From positions 3,480,501-3,544,500 of the forward strand of contig NZ_CP015093.1 in NCBI RefSeq assembly GCF_001975705.1: a DNA stretch of 64,000 nucleotides. The letters are read 5' to 3'. This document shows positions 35,024 through 43,594 of this stretch, in pieces. Both the position numbers and the translations under genes were made by a program. The DNA is from Salipiger abyssi. Its GTDB lineage: Bacteria > Pseudomonadota > Alphaproteobacteria > Rhodobacterales > Rhodobacteraceae. Every line of letters starts with the position of its first letter. Positions within the stretch are counted from its first letter, which is position 1. Below the pieces are notes generated by a model. That model made no database searches, was not told the DNA's origin, and saw only the letters and a program-made list of their open reading frames with translations.

Positions 35024-35191
35024 CGCCCCGGACTTGATCCGGGGCCTCTGCGGTCGCAGCGAAGAGCGCTCGGTCGTCTGGCTTGGTGCAGGCATTACAG
35101 GCGCCGGAGCGCCAGAACGGCGACTGAACAAAAGAACGACAAAAGGGACCGCCCAGAGCAACCGCAGAGGCCCCGGATCAAGTCCGGGGCG
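35024..35191. repeat. 31-bp perfect inverted repeat around a 106-bp core, family A
   Basis: Positions 35024-35054 and 35161-35191 are exact reverse complements; each arm contains the palindrome CCCCGGACTTGATCCGGGG followed by CCTCTGCGGT. It lies between the convergent flavoprotein and aspartic-protease genes. A third copy of part of the arm occurs at 11196-11221. It resembles a MITE or a bacterial interspersed palindromic element; no coding sequence inside. Confidence 0.85.
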
Positions 35192-35209
35192 GGGACACGC
35201 GCCCGGCGC

Positions 35210-35791
35210 TCAGCGCTCCAGAATCAGCCGACCGCCGGAGATCTCCAGCCGTTCGAACCGTTGAAGATAGCTCATCCCGAGCAGCGAGGTCCGCATGGTG
35301 CCGCCATTCACATAGGCGCGCACGCCACGGTCGGTGAACGGCCCCAGTGCCACCTCGTCGAGCCGCACCGGTGCGGTGCGCACGATGCCGTTCGCGGTGC
35401 TCGCCTCGCCGTGGAACATCAGGCCCTCGGCGTCGAGCCCGGCGCGCTCGGCGTCCTGCTGGGTCAGCACCATGCCGGTGGCGCCGGTGTCGATGACAAA
35501 GCGCGTCGGCACGCCGTTGATGTCGAGCGAGACATAGTAATGCCCGTCCGGCGCGCGCGGCAGTTCGACCCGGCCCTCATCGGCAAACACCGCCTGGCTC
35601 GGCATCACCGTCTGGCGGATATCGCCCCAGAGCCCGACAGCGGCGATGGCGCCCAGAAAGATCAGCCCCCAGATAGCGAGATATTGCAGCTTTTGACCCA
35701 GCCTTTCGCGATTCTGGATGAACATCCAGATCACCAGAACGGCGCCGAGCAGGCCGAGATAGGCGAGATTTCCGTAATCGAACTCTGTCAA
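35210..35791 (-). CDS. Retropepsin-like aspartic protease (TIGR02281-type), membrane-anchored
   Basis: A 193-residue protein with two N-terminal hydrophobic helices (about 9-24 and 36-54) and a C-terminal periplasmic domain carrying a single retropepsin motif VIDTGATGMVLT with Asp101, plus the LLGMSYLQRFERLEISGG end that completes the fold. One motif means it would act as a dimer. Family members are common in alphaproteobacteria; substrates are not established. Its 3' end lies 18 bp from the inverted-repeat element. Confidence 0.88.
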   Translation of the reverse strand: MTEFDYGNLAYLGLLGAVLVIWMFIQNRERLGQKLQYLAIWGLIFLGAIAAVGLWGDIRQTVMPSQAVFADEGRVELPRAPDGHYYVSLDINGVPTRFVIDTGATGMVLTQQDAERAGLDAEGLMFHGEASTANGIVRTAPVRLDEVALGPFTDRGVRAYVNGGTMRTSLLGMSYLQRFERLEISGGRLILER

Positions 35792-35854
35792 GGCCCGTGC
35801 TCCGCTGGTTCCGCTATGCTGTATGTAGGCATGGGTGGCGGGCGATAACAGGGG

Positions 35855-36475
35855 TCAGACCAGCGCACCGATATTACGCAGCCCGTCGATGACGAACTGC
35901 ACCGAGAGCGCCGCCAGTAGCATGCCAAGCAGACGCGTCACCACCACGATGCCGGTATGGCCGAGCGCCCGCTCGATCATCCCGGCGCTAAGAAACAGCG
36001 TCAGCACCACCAGCAGCACCGCCACCATCACGCCGAGCACCGCCGCCATTTCGAGGCCGGACGCCGTCTGCCCGGTGAGCAGGATCATCGTGGCGATGGC
36101 GCCGGGGCCGGCAATCAGCGGGATGGCGATGGGAAAGACCGACGGGTCGGGCAGGGACTCCTCTTCGCCGGCCTTGTCCTCGCGTCGCTTGGAGCGGCGT
36201 TCGAACAGCATGTCGAGCGCGGTGAGGAACAGCAGGATGCCGCCGGCGATGCGGAACGCGGGCATGGAGATGCCGATGAAGCCCAGCACCGCCTCGCCGA
36301 AGAAGGTAAAGAGCAGCAGGATCAGCGCCGCGATGATGCAGGCCCGCAGCGCCACCGCGCGGCGATGGCGGGCATCGGCGCCCTGCGTCAGCGCGATGAA
36401 GATCGGCGTCAGGCCGATCGGGTCGATCACCACGAAGAGCGTGGCAAAGGCGGTGACGAGAAAGGCGGGCTCCAT
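35855..36475 (-). CDS. MarC-family integral membrane protein
   Basis: A 206-residue protein with six predicted helices. The start is typical (TAFATLFVVIDPIGLTPIFIALTQG), as are the FFGEAVLGFIGISMPAFRIAGGILLFLTALDML segment and the PSVFPIAIPLIAGPGAIATMILL block of the MarC/NAAT family. A charged loop (ERRSKRREDKAGEEESLPD) separates the halves. Function is not well defined; some members transport amino acids. It is in the same direction as, and 63 bp upstream of, the aspartic-protease gene. Confidence 0.9.
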   Translation of the reverse strand: MEPAFLVTAFATLFVVIDPIGLTPIFIALTQGADARHRRAVALRACIIAALILLLFTFFGEAVLGFIGISMPAFRIAGGILLFLTALDMLFERRSKRREDKAGEEESLPDPSVFPIAIPLIAGPGAIATMILLTGQTASGLEMAAVLGVMVAVLLVVLTLFLSAGMIERALGHTGIVVVTRLLGMLLAALSVQFVIDGLRNIGALV

Positions 36476-36587
36476 GCCTCAGGGGTAGGGGCTGGCGGGC
36501 AGCTTGTCCAGCGCGCCGGGCCTGAGGGCGGCGCGGGGCGGCAGAGCGCGCGACGGAGTATTTGCCGGAAAGATGAAGGGGCGGGGC

Positions 36588-38441
36588 TCAGCGCGCCTCC
36601 GCCGTCTCCAGCTTTTCCAGTGCCGTTTCCCAGAGCGCCTCGGCGCGGTGCAGCCCGTCCATGACCTCGGCGTATTTCTTGTTCCAGGTCTCCAGCTCGC
36701 CGGCGCGCCCGTCTTCGTAGAGCGCCGGGTCGGCGAGTTTTTTGGCGAGCTTCTCGCGCATCTCCTCGATCTTTTCCACCCGCGCCTCGCATTTGCGGAC
36801 CTCCGAGCGCAGCGCCAGGATCGCGTCGCGCGAGGGTTTCGGCGGTTTCGGCGCGGCGGGTTTCTCGGGCCTGGCGGGTTTGTCCTGCGTCAGCAGCAGG
36901 GAGCGGTAGGCGTCGAGATCGTCCTCATAGGGCTTCACCGTGCCGTCCTTCACCAGCCAGAGCCGGTCGGCGACGAGGCTTAGCAGGTGCATGTCGTGGC
37001 TGACGAGGATCACCGCGCCGGAATATTCCGTCAGCGCCTCGACCAGCGCCTCGCGGCTCTCGATATCGAGGTGGTTGGTGGGCTCGTCGAGGATCAGCAT
37101 ATGCGGCGCATCCAGCGTCGCCAGCAGCAGCGACAGCCGCGCCTTCTGCCCGCCCGAGAGCCGGCCGACCTCGGTCTCCGCCTGCGCCGCCATCAGCCCG
37201 AAGCCGGCGAGCTGGGCGCGCAGCTTCGCGGGCGCCGTGTCGGGGCGCTCGCGCTGGAGATGTTGCAGGGGCGTTTCGTCGAGATGCAGCTCGTCCACCT
37301 GATGCTGGGCGAAATAGCCGATGCGCAGCTTGGAGCTGCGGGTCATCTTGCCCGCCATCAGCGGAAGGCGGTCGGCGAGCAGCTTCGACAGCGTCGACTT
37401 GCCCTGACCGTTGCGGCCCAGGAGCGCGATGCGGTCGTCCTGGTCGATGCGCAGATCCAGCCGTTGCAGCACCTGGCGCTCGCCATAGCCCGTGGCGCCG
37501 CCCTCCAGCGCCACGATGGGCGGCGAGAGCTGGTCGGGCTGCGGGAAGCTGAACACCCGCTTGGCGGCATCCTCGGGCGCCGTGATGGTCTCCATCCGCG
37601 CGATCATCTTGAGCCGCGCCTGCGCCTGCTTGGCCTTAGAGGCCTTGGCGCGGAACCGGTCGACAAAGCTTTGCAGATGCGCCCGGCGCTCGTCCTGCTT
37701 GCGGGCGGCGGCGGCCTGCACCGCGCGACGCTCGGCCCGGGTGCGCGCGAAGGTGTCGTAGCCGCCCTGATAGAGCGTCAGCTTGCGCGCCTCCAGATGC
37801 AGGATCGCGCCCACCGCGCGGTTCAGCAGCCCGCGGTCGTGGCTGATCACGATCACCGTATGCGGGTAGCGCGTCAGATAGCTTTCCAGCCAGAGCGCGC
37901 CTTCGAGGTCGAGATAGTTGGTCGGCTCGTCGAGCAGCAGGAGGTCGGGCTGGGCAAAGAGCACGCCGGCCAGTGCCAGCCGCATCCGCCAGCCGCCGGA
38001 GAAATCCGAGCTCGGGCGCTGCTGATCCGCCTCGCTGAAGCCCAGACCCTTGAGGATCGACGCGGCGCGCCCCTCCGCTGACCAGGCGTCGATATCGGCG
38101 AGCCGGGTCTGCACATCGGCGATGCGATGCGGGTCGGTGGCGGTTTCGGCCTCGGCCATCAGCGCGGCGCGCTCGGCATCGGCGGCCAGCACCGTCTCGA
38201 TCAGCGACATGTCGTTTGCCGGCGCCTCCTGCGCCACGCCGCCGATGCGGGCGCGCTCGGGCAGGGAGATCTCGCCCCCGTCCAGCGTCAGCTCGCCCCG
38301 GATCAGCCGGAAGAGCGTGGTCTTGCCGGCGCCGTTCGGCCCCACGAGCCCGACCTTGTGGCCGGCGGGAATCACGGCGGAGGCGCCCTCGAACAGAGGC
38401 CGGCCCTCGATGGAAAAGGAAATATCGTCGATCCGTAGCAT
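36588..38441 (-). CDS. ABC-F family ATPase (YheS/Uup-like)
   Basis: A 617-residue soluble protein with two ABC domains and no membrane part. Domain 1 has GPNGAGKTTLFRL, DFSGGWRMRLALA and LLLLDEPTNYLDLEG; domain 2 has GRNGQGKSTLSKL, LSGGQKARLSLLLA and LILDEPTNHLDIES. The charged inter-domain linker (ARKQDERRAHLQSFVDRFRAKASKAKQAQAR) is the ABC-F signature, and residues 535-615 form a C-terminal coiled coil. ABC-F proteins bind the ribosomal E site and relieve stalling or modulate translation. A regulatory rather than resistance role is more likely in this housekeeping setting. Confidence 0.92.
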   Translation of the reverse strand: MLRIDDISFSIEGRPLFEGASAVIPAGHKVGLVGPNGAGKTTLFRLIRGELTLDGGEISLPERARIGGVAQEAPANDMSLIETVLAADAERAALMAEAETATDPHRIADVQTRLADIDAWSAEGRAASILKGLGFSEADQQRPSSDFSGGWRMRLALAGVLFAQPDLLLLDEPTNYLDLEGALWLESYLTRYPHTVIVISHDRGLLNRAVGAILHLEARKLTLYQGGYDTFARTRAERRAVQAAAARKQDERRAHLQSFVDRFRAKASKAKQAQARLKMIARMETITAPEDAAKRVFSFPQPDQLSPPIVALEGGATGYGERQVLQRLDLRIDQDDRIALLGRNGQGKSTLSKLLADRLPLMAGKMTRSSKLRIGYFAQHQVDELHLDETPLQHLQRERPDTAPAKLRAQLAGFGLMAAQAETEVGRLSGGQKARLSLLLATLDAPHMLILDEPTNHLDIESREALVEALTEYSGAVILVSHDMHLLSLVADRLWLVKDGTVKPYEDDLDAYRSLLLTQDKPARPEKPAAPKPPKPSRDAILALRSEVRKCEARVEKIEEMREKLAKKLADPALYEDGRAGELETWNKKYAEVMDGLHRAEALWETALEKLETAEAR

Positions 38442-38661
38442 GGGGGCGCTCTAGCAGAGCGCCGCGCCGGCGGAAATCCCCCATGGTCTTCCATTGGCAG
38501 GAAATATCCCGGGGTGCGCGAGGGGCTGGCCCCTCGCCGCGGGCGCGCAGCGCCGCGCGGGTCGGCAAGCGAGGTCTTCCCAATCTTGCGCCTGCATGCT
38601 AACGCCCACGCCAGCGAATACCGGCCGGGCCTGACGCCCGGCTTTTCAATGGAGACCAGAC

Positions 38662-39084
38662 ATGGCCGTCGAACGTACCCTTTCGATCATCAAGCCCGAT
38701 GCCACCCGCCGCAACCTCACCGGCAAGATCAACGCCAAGTTCGAGGAAGCGGGCCTGCGCATCGTCGCGCAGAAGCGCATCCAGCTGACCAAGGCGCAGG
38801 CCGGCGAGTTCTACAAGGTGCATGCGGAGCGCCCGTTCTATGACGAGCTCTGCGAGTTCATGGCCTCCGAGCCGGTCGTGGTGCAGGTGCTGGAAGGCGA
38901 AGGCGCCATCGCGAAGAACCGCGAAGTGATGGGCGCCACCAACCCGGCCGACGCCGCCGAGGGCACCATCCGCGCCGAATTCGCCGAGTCGGTCGGCGAG
39001 AACTCGGTGCACGGCTCCGACGCGCCGGAAACCGCCGCCGTCGAGATCGCCTATTACTTCTCCGGTCTGGAGCTGGTGGGCTAA
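38662..39084 (+). CDS. ndk: Nucleoside diphosphate kinase
   Basis: A 140-residue enzyme that makes NTPs and dNTPs from diphosphates with ATP. The phosphohistidine is His117 in [11 protein letters not shown]; other signatures are [14 protein letters not shown] at the start and [19 protein letters not shown]. Length is standard. GGAGACC-type ribosome-binding sequence lies before the ATG. It is monocistronic, ended by a clear terminator. Confidence 0.98.
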   Translation: MAVERTLSIIKPDATRRNLTGKINAKFEEAGLRIVAQKRIQLTKAQAGEFYKVHAERPFYDELCEFMASEPVVVQVLEGEGAIAKNREVMGATNPADAAEGTIRAEFAESVGENSVHGSDAPETAAVEIAYYFSGLELVG

Positions 39085-39112
39085 GCGCCGCCTTTCCAGG
39101 TCAGAAACACGA

Positions 39113-39140
39113 AACGGGCGCCGGAGAGGGCGCCCGTTTT
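39113..39140 (+). terminator. Rho-independent terminator of ndk
   Basis: A 10-bp perfect stem AACGGGCGCC (39113-39122) / GGCGCCCGTT (39129-39138) with a 6-nt loop ends in TTTT. It also lies 41 bp beyond the stop of the convergent gene and could serve both. Confidence 0.9.
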
Positions 39141-39180
39141 CGTTTGCCGCAGCGAGACGCCCCGCAAGGGGCACCGAGCG

Positions 39181-39528
39181 TCACCCGCCTTGCAGGCGCT
39201 CGCGCGGCACGACGCCGATCTCGTCCAGCACCGCCTCGATGCCGCTCAGCGCCGCCACCCCGGCGACCTCCGCGCAGAGCGCGTCGAACCGCAGCCGCAG
39301 CGCCTCTTTCTCCTTGCCCCGGCAATCGTTCCAGGGCCGGCCCTGAAGCGCCATATGCATCACGTAATAGCCGATGAAATGCGCCTTCGTGCCCGCCCGC
39401 AGCATCCGCGCATAGGCCTCATGCGCACCGATCTCGCGCAGCGTCTCCGCGTCGGGCACGCCGGCGCGGGCCAGCGCCGCCTCGACCGCCGGGCCGAGAT
39501 TGCGGATCGAGGAGACAGGCGTGCCCAT
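39181..39528 (-). CDS. TfoX C-terminal-domain protein
   Basis: A 115-residue protein consisting of a TfoX_C-like helical domain: SSIRNLGPAVEAALARAGVPDAETLREIGAHEAYARML is the helix-hairpin-helix start, and HMALQGRPWNDC the conserved tail. The N-terminal domain found in full TfoX/Sxy competence regulators is absent, as in many alphaproteobacterial homologues. ATG 39528 is chosen; 34 upstream in-frame codons have no family resemblance. Function unknown; nucleic-acid binding is possible from the fold. Confidence 0.75.
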   Translation of the reverse strand: MGTPVSSIRNLGPAVEAALARAGVPDAETLREIGAHEAYARMLRAGTKAHFIGYYVMHMALQGRPWNDCRGKEKEALRLRFDALCAEVAGVAALSGIEAVLDEIGVVPRERLQGG

Positions 39529-39660
39529 CGCGCTCAGACCTCGCCGCCGCGACGCAGGCCCGGCAACCGGATCAGAAAGGCAATGTGCGGCATGAGGGCT
39601 CTCCCAAGGCTTCGCCAAAGATTTTGCCACCCGCGCGGGCGGGGAACAAGCCCGCCAGGT

Positions 39661-40056
39661 TCACTCGGACCCGGCGCGGGCCGCCAGCACTTCCAGAACC
39701 ACAGCCTGCACCTGCGCGATGGTGGCCTCCGCCTCATCACGGAAGATATCCATCGCCGCCTCGACCTCGGCGCGGTCGAAGGGCTCCGTCATGCCCGCCG
39801 TCACGATTGCGGCGCGCGCCCGGGCAAGATCGTGCAGCGCCGGGCGCAGCGTGTCGGCGTTCTCCGCCAGCGCGGCGCGCAGATCGCGGCGGACCTCTCT
39901 CGGGAACACCGCCGCCTCGGCGACCGGGCCGAGCAGCTCGCTGCGCATCGCCTTGAAGCGCAGCAGCGCGCCGGCGGTCAGGGCGTTGCCCAGCAGCGAG
40001 ACGGCAAGCACCGCGATCAGCGCGATACGGCCGGAATTGCGTCGGATCCGTCCCAT
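39661..40056 (-). CDS. Periplasmic heavy-metal-sensor-like protein (Spy/CpxP-type)
   Basis: A 131-residue protein with an N-terminal signal anchor (IALIAVLAVSLLGNALTAGALL) and a long helical periplasmic part (about 35-130) rich in Ala, Arg and Glu, in the style of Metal_resist/Spy-like proteins (FPREVRRDLRAALAENADTLRPALHDLARARAAIV). The ATG 40056 shares its A with the stop of the upstream gene (TGATG). As the third gene of an ECF sigma unit it may report envelope stress to the putative anti-sigma protein. Metal binding itself is not shown by any clear motif. Confidence 0.7.
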   Translation of the reverse strand: MGRIRRNSGRIALIAVLAVSLLGNALTAGALLRFKAMRSELLGPVAEAAVFPREVRRDLRAALAENADTLRPALHDLARARAAIVTAGMTEPFDRAEVEAAMDIFRDEAEATIAQVQAVVLEVLAARAGSE

Positions 40057-40370
40057 CACAGCCCCCCCGGAAAGCCGAGAAGCTGCGCGATGGCGCTGGC
40101 AAAGACCAGATCGTCGCCGCCAAGCGCCGGCAGGGCGGCATAGCCCAGCACCGCGGCGCCCAGCAGCATCAGCCCATAGCCCGCCGCGACCGGGCCGGGA
40201 TGGCTCAGTACCTCGGCCAGTCCCTCCGCCCGGTGAGGGCCGGTTTCCTCCTCGGCGAGCCGGCTCAGCACCGCGCGCGCCAGCATCGGGGTTTCCACCG
40301 GCATCTCGTCTTTCAGCGCCGCCGCCAGCGCGGCATCGAAGGCGCGGTCCTTGTCGTCGTCTTCCATCAT
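40056..40370 (-). CDS. Putative membrane-bound anti-sigma factor
   Basis: A 104-residue protein with an acidic N-terminal helical part (MEDDDKDRAFDAALAAALKDEMP) and one or two hydrophobic segments (VAAGYGLMLLGAAVLGYAALPAL). No zinc-binding anti-sigma motif is visible. It overlaps the sigma gene by four bases (ATGA) with GGAGGAGAGGAGG inside the sigma gene's end as ribosome-binding site. Size, topology and position immediately after an ECF sigma gene make anti-sigma activity likely; sequence alone does not prove it. Confidence 0.65.
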   Translation of the reverse strand: MMEDDDKDRAFDAALAAALKDEMPVETPMLARAVLSRLAEEETGPHRAEGLAEVLSHPGPVAAGYGLMLLGAAVLGYAALPALGGDDLVFASAIAQLLGFPGGL

Positions 40371-40939
40371 GGCCTCCTCTCCTCCATTTCGTCCGGGTCG
40401 AGCTGGCGGCGCAGCGTGTTGCGCGCCCGCACCAGCAGTTGTTCCACCGCGCCGGGGCTCACCCCCATCGTGGCGGCGATCTCGGCGGTGCTCATGTCGC
40501 CGGCGGCGCGCAGAAGGATCGCGCGGCGCTGGCGGTCGGGGAGCTCCGCAATGGCAGCGCGTGTATGCGCCAGCCGGTCGCGGCTCTCATGGATGGCGGC
40601 CGCTCCGGGGCCGTCATCGCTCATCTCGTCGGTTGCTTCCAGGCCGATGAAGCGGCGGAAGCGGGTGCGGCGGCTGCGGTCGATACAATGGTTGACCGCG
40701 ATCCGGTAGAGCCAGGTCGACACGGCGGCCTTGGCGGGATCGTAGCGTCCGGCGTTGCGCCAGGCCTTGAGAAAGACCTCCTGCACCACGTCTTCAGCCT
40801 CCGAGGGCGCATCGAGCATCTGCGCGGCATAGCGCGTCAGCCCCGGCCCGTAGAGCGCAACGAGCCGCCCCAGCGCCTGCCGGTCCCCCTGCGCCATGGC
40901 GGCCATCGCCGCCCGCGCGTCTTCTGCACGTTGATCCAT
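40367..40939 (-). CDS. ECF-type RNA polymerase sigma factor
   Basis: A 190-residue sigma-70 family protein. Region 2 (about 20-85) has DAPSEAEDVVQEVFLKAWRNAGRYDPAKAAVSTWLYRIAVN, and region 4 (about 125-180) has LPDRQRRAILLRAAGDMSTAEIAATMGVSPGAVEQLLVRARNTLRR in outline. There is no region 1 or 3. ATG 40939 (MDQRAEDARAA) is preferred over an upstream start whose codons fall in the hairpin-containing leader. It is followed with overlaps by the putative anti-sigma and periplasmic sensor genes, forming an envelope-stress switch. Confidence 0.92.
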   Translation of the reverse strand: MDQRAEDARAAMAAMAQGDRQALGRLVALYGPGLTRYAAQMLDAPSEAEDVVQEVFLKAWRNAGRYDPAKAAVSTWLYRIAVNHCIDRSRRTRFRRFIGLEATDEMSDDGPGAAAIHESRDRLAHTRAAIAELPDRQRRAILLRAAGDMSTAEIAATMGVSPGAVEQLLVRARNTLRRQLDPDEMEERRP

Positions 40940-40978
40940 CTCTGTCAGCTTTGGCACCGGTCCGGCGCGGGGCAAGGG

Positions 40979-41013
40979 CCGGCAGCCCGTCACCTTACGG
41001 CACGGGCTGCCGG
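40979..41013 (-). terminator. 12-bp hairpin between secreted-protein gene and ECF sigma gene
   Basis: CCGGCAGCCCGT (40979-40990) pairs perfectly with ACGGGCTGCCGG (41002-41013) around an 11-nt loop, 8 bp past the stop of the upstream gene. No T-run follows on the minus strand, so it may be an attenuator or processing site allowing partial read-through into the sigma gene. Confidence 0.6.
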
Positions 41014-41020
41014 AGGATCA

Positions 41021-41326
41021 TTACTTCGTCACCAGGCGGGTGCGGGTGCCGCTCTGGCCGCCGGGGCCGGTGTTGGTGACCGTGGTCGCCGAGGCGCCGT
41101 TGCCGCTCACACGGGTGCGGTCCTTGCCCCAGGTGGCCGACTTGCCGCCGGCAGTGGTTGCCGTGGTGCTTGTCGCGCAGTTCGCGGTTCCGGCACTGCG
41201 GTCGCAGTCGCGCGATTTCTGCACAGTGCCGCCGTTGCCATTGGTCACGGTGATATTCTGCGCGGGCAGGGCGGTGGCGGCCATCAGCGGCAGGGCGAGG
41301 ATGGCGAAGAAGCGAACGGTTTTCAT
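41021..41326 (-). CDS. Small secreted Thr/Gly/Asn-rich protein
   Basis: A 101-residue protein with a signal peptide (KTVRFFAILALPLMAATALPAQ) and a low-complexity mature part rich in Thr, Ser, Gly and Asn with one pair of cysteines (KSRDCDRSAGTANCAT). ATG 41326 has AAAGGA upstream; an upstream in-frame start lacks one. It follows the EF-hand gene by 55 bp and precedes the ECF sigma gene, all on the minus strand. No family recognised; surface or periplasmic location inferred. Confidence 0.65.
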   Translation of the reverse strand: MKTVRFFAILALPLMAATALPAQNITVTNGNGGTVQKSRDCDRSAGTANCATSTTATTAGGKSATWGKDRTRVSGNGASATTVTNTGPGGQSGTRTRLVTK

Positions 41327-41381
41327 AATGATGGTCCTTTCAGTGGGGAATAGGTTGACGTGTTCGAGGGTCTTGGTTGGG

Positions 41382-41798
41382 TTACGGGCGGTAGGCGGCG
41401 AGGAAACGGGCGATGCGGTTGTATTCCGCACTGCTGATCACGCCGTCATTGTTGCGGTCGGCCATGTCGAAACCGCGCGTCTGCGCGGTGTATTCGGCCA
41501 GGGTGAGCATGCCGTCGTCATTGGCGTCCTGATCCCAGATCCGCTTGTCGGACTGCATGGTGCGCTTGCCGGGCAGCGCCTGGCGGGCGGTCTCGATCTC
41601 GGCAGCGGTGATTGTGCCCGAGCGGTCGGCGTCGATCCGGTCGAACATGCTGATCCGCAGTTGCAGGAACTCATTGCCGTCGATCACGCCGTCGCCATTG
41701 GCGTCGAGCTGCATGAAGAGGCTGTCCTGCGCCAGCGCCGCGCCGGGGAACAGGGCCAGTGCAAAGGCGGCCCGGGTTATGATCTGTCTCACTGTCAT
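41382..41798 (-). CDS. Secreted EF-hand calcium-binding protein
   Basis: A 138-residue protein with a signal peptide (TVRQIITRAAFALALFPGAALA) and four EF-hand loops: DANGDGVIDGNE, DADRSGTITAAE, DQDANDDGMLTLAE (slightly longer) and DRNNDGVISSAE. It is therefore likely a periplasmic or secreted calmodulin-like calcium binder. ATG 41798 has GGAGACATTG upstream. It lies upstream of the small secreted protein and ECF sigma genes, in the same direction, so calcium or envelope sensing could be linked to that switch (inference). Confidence 0.85.
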   Translation of the reverse strand: MTVRQIITRAAFALALFPGAALAQDSLFMQLDANGDGVIDGNEFLQLRISMFDRIDADRSGTITAAEIETARQALPGKRTMQSDKRIWDQDANDDGMLTLAEYTAQTRGFDMADRNNDGVISSAEYNRIARFLAAYRP

Positions 41799-42016
41799 CA
41801 ATGTCTCCGACTGAGTGTGTTTTCACATGGGAGTACGGCGCCGGAGCGTCCCCCTTACGGGCCGTTCGATAATTTCTGCGTCGGGGTGGTTTTTTCTCTC
41901 GCGCCACAGCCAAGGCGCCTGCCGGGCGCCCGGCTTTCGGGCGGCCCATGGGGCAGGGTGCCGCGTTTCACCCCCAGGCTCTTGCGGCGACGGCGGGGCG
42001 GCTCTAGGCAAAAGGC

Positions 42017-42772
42017 ATGATCCTGCAAAACCGTCTTCCCTACGATCTCGCAAGCGTGCGCCCGCTGCCCAATATCGGGCCGGTGCACATGGCCGACTGG
42101 CTGCTGGTGGACGAGGCCTATGGCGCGCAGATGGCCGAGCGCGCGCGGCTGCTCGACACCGACCGCGCGGCGGTGCTCCAGCTCGATCCCGACGCGCGGC
42201 CTGCCGCCGAAGAGCTGCTGGAGATGGTGCTTGCCAATCTGCCCGAGGGCTTCGTGCGCGAAAGCGAAACGGTGACCCGGCCCGATGCCGTGCAGGTGCC
42301 GCTCGACCGCGACGATCCCATGGGCACGCTGGGACGGCTGGTGCAGGAGGATCTCTGCCTGCTGGAAAAACGCCCGGGCAGCGATGAACATGTGCTGACC
42401 GGCGCGGTGCTGTGCTTTCCGGCGGGGTGGCGGCTGGCGGAGAAGATGATGCGCCCGCTCACCGCGATCCACATCCCGATCCCGGAATACGATGACGGCA
42501 TCGCAAAGCGTGTGCAGCGGCTTTTCGACGGGGTGCAGCCGGGACGGCCGCTGATGCGGTTCAACCGGCTCTGGCAGGACGATCCGGCGCTGTTCCAGCC
42601 TGGGCCCCGGCACGACAACAACGAGCGCGCCGATCCCGCCACCGCGCCTTATTTCCGCTCAGAGCGGCAATGCCTGGTGCGGCTGCCGCAAACCCGCGCG
42701 GTGGTGTTCTCGATCCACACCTATGTGCTGACGCGCGCGGCGACCGAGGCGCTCAGTTCAGCAGCCCGGTGA
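42017..42772 (+). CDS. DUF3445 protein (heme-dependent oxidative N-demethylase-like)
   Basis: A 251-residue protein of the DUF3445 family, some members of which belong to heme-dependent oxidative N-demethylases acting on small methylated amines. Seen are LQNRLPYDLASVRPLPNIGP at the start, the conserved VQEDLCLLEK, LCFPAGWRLAEKMMRPLTAIHIPIPEYD and the C-terminal RSERQCLVRLPQTRAVVFSIHTYVL blocks. Its last 20 bp overlap the 3' end of the convergent gene. The substrate is not known from the sequence. Confidence 0.85.
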   Translation: MILQNRLPYDLASVRPLPNIGPVHMADWLLVDEAYGAQMAERARLLDTDRAAVLQLDPDARPAAEELLEMVLANLPEGFVRESETVTRPDAVQVPLDRDDPMGTLGRLVQEDLCLLEKRPGSDEHVLTGAVLCFPAGWRLAEKMMRPLTAIHIPIPEYDDGIAKRVQRLFDGVQPGRPLMRFNRLWQDDPALFQPGPRHDNNERADPATAPYFRSERQCLVRLPQTRAVVFSIHTYVLTRAATEALSSAAR

Positions 42773-43544
42773 GCGACATGTCGACCAGATCGGCGTTCTG
42801 AAGCACCACGAAGAGTGAGGTCATGGTGAGGGCCTGGGTGGCGAGGCGGAAATCCATGCCGCGCCCGAGCCCGAAGACCACCAGCGCCGAGGCGATGGGA
42901 AAGGACATGATCCCCAGAAGCCCGGTCATCAGCCAGCCGGCGAGCTTCAGGCGGCGCTCTTCGGGGGGCTGCTCGGCGATGCGGTCGCGCACCGTCTCCA
43001 CGGCCTTGCCGACCACGGTGCCTTTGCGGCTGTAGATCGACATCGGCTCCGGCTCGATGCCCTGCTGCGCCATCGCCTTGCGGACGCTTTCCGACAGGGC
43101 GAATTCCTCTTCGTCTTCCAGCGGCGCCAGGCGTTTGCGCCGGGGCGAGACATAGGTGTGCAGGCGGATGAAATCCTCCGAACCTATCACCGTGTCGGGC
43201 GAGAACCACTCGATCCGGTCGACCCTGCAATATTCGAGGATCGCCAGAACCGTCTGCGCGAGGATGGTGGCGACCAGCTCGCCTTCGAGTCGTCCGCGCT
43301 GCCGGGCGATCAGCCGGATCGCCACATGCGGCGCGGTGCTCTCGTCTTCCGGGGTGCTTATGGCGATGCCGAAGCGGTCGGCCATGATGGCGCTGCGCCG
43401 GTTGGAGCGCAGGATCGGGCGACCGGAGGCCGTGTCGAGGCGCTTGAGCGCCGCCGCGGCAGCGCCGAGCGCCTTCTGAATGTCGAAACCTGTCGCAGCG
43501 GGAAGGATCAGCCCGGCATAGGGCTGGTCGGGAACATTCATCAT
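42753..43544 (-). CDS. Membrane protein of unknown function
   Basis: A 263-residue protein. The N-terminal 190 residues are soluble alpha/beta (IQKALGAAAAALKRLDTASGRPILRSNRRSAI in part; HVAIRLIARQRGRLEGELVATILAQTVLAI) and two hydrophobic helices lie at the C-terminus (AGWLMTGLLGIMSFPIASALVVFGLG and TQALTMTSLFVVLQNADLVDM). ATG 43544 is followed by a second ATG; GAGAGAAG lies upstream. Not recognised. It converges with the DUF3445 gene, overlapping by 20 bp. Confidence 0.65.
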   Translation of the reverse strand: MMNVPDQPYAGLILPAATGFDIQKALGAAAAALKRLDTASGRPILRSNRRSAIMADRFGIAISTPEDESTAPHVAIRLIARQRGRLEGELVATILAQTVLAILEYCRVDRIEWFSPDTVIGSEDFIRLHTYVSPRRKRLAPLEDEEEFALSESVRKAMAQQGIEPEPMSIYSRKGTVVGKAVETVRDRIAEQPPEERRLKLAGWLMTGLLGIMSFPIASALVVFGLGRGMDFRLATQALTMTSLFVVLQNADLVDMSLTGLLN

Positions 43545-43594
43545 CGCAACTTCTCTCACCTGTCTGGGTCATGAAGATGCAAATCGAATGCGTA

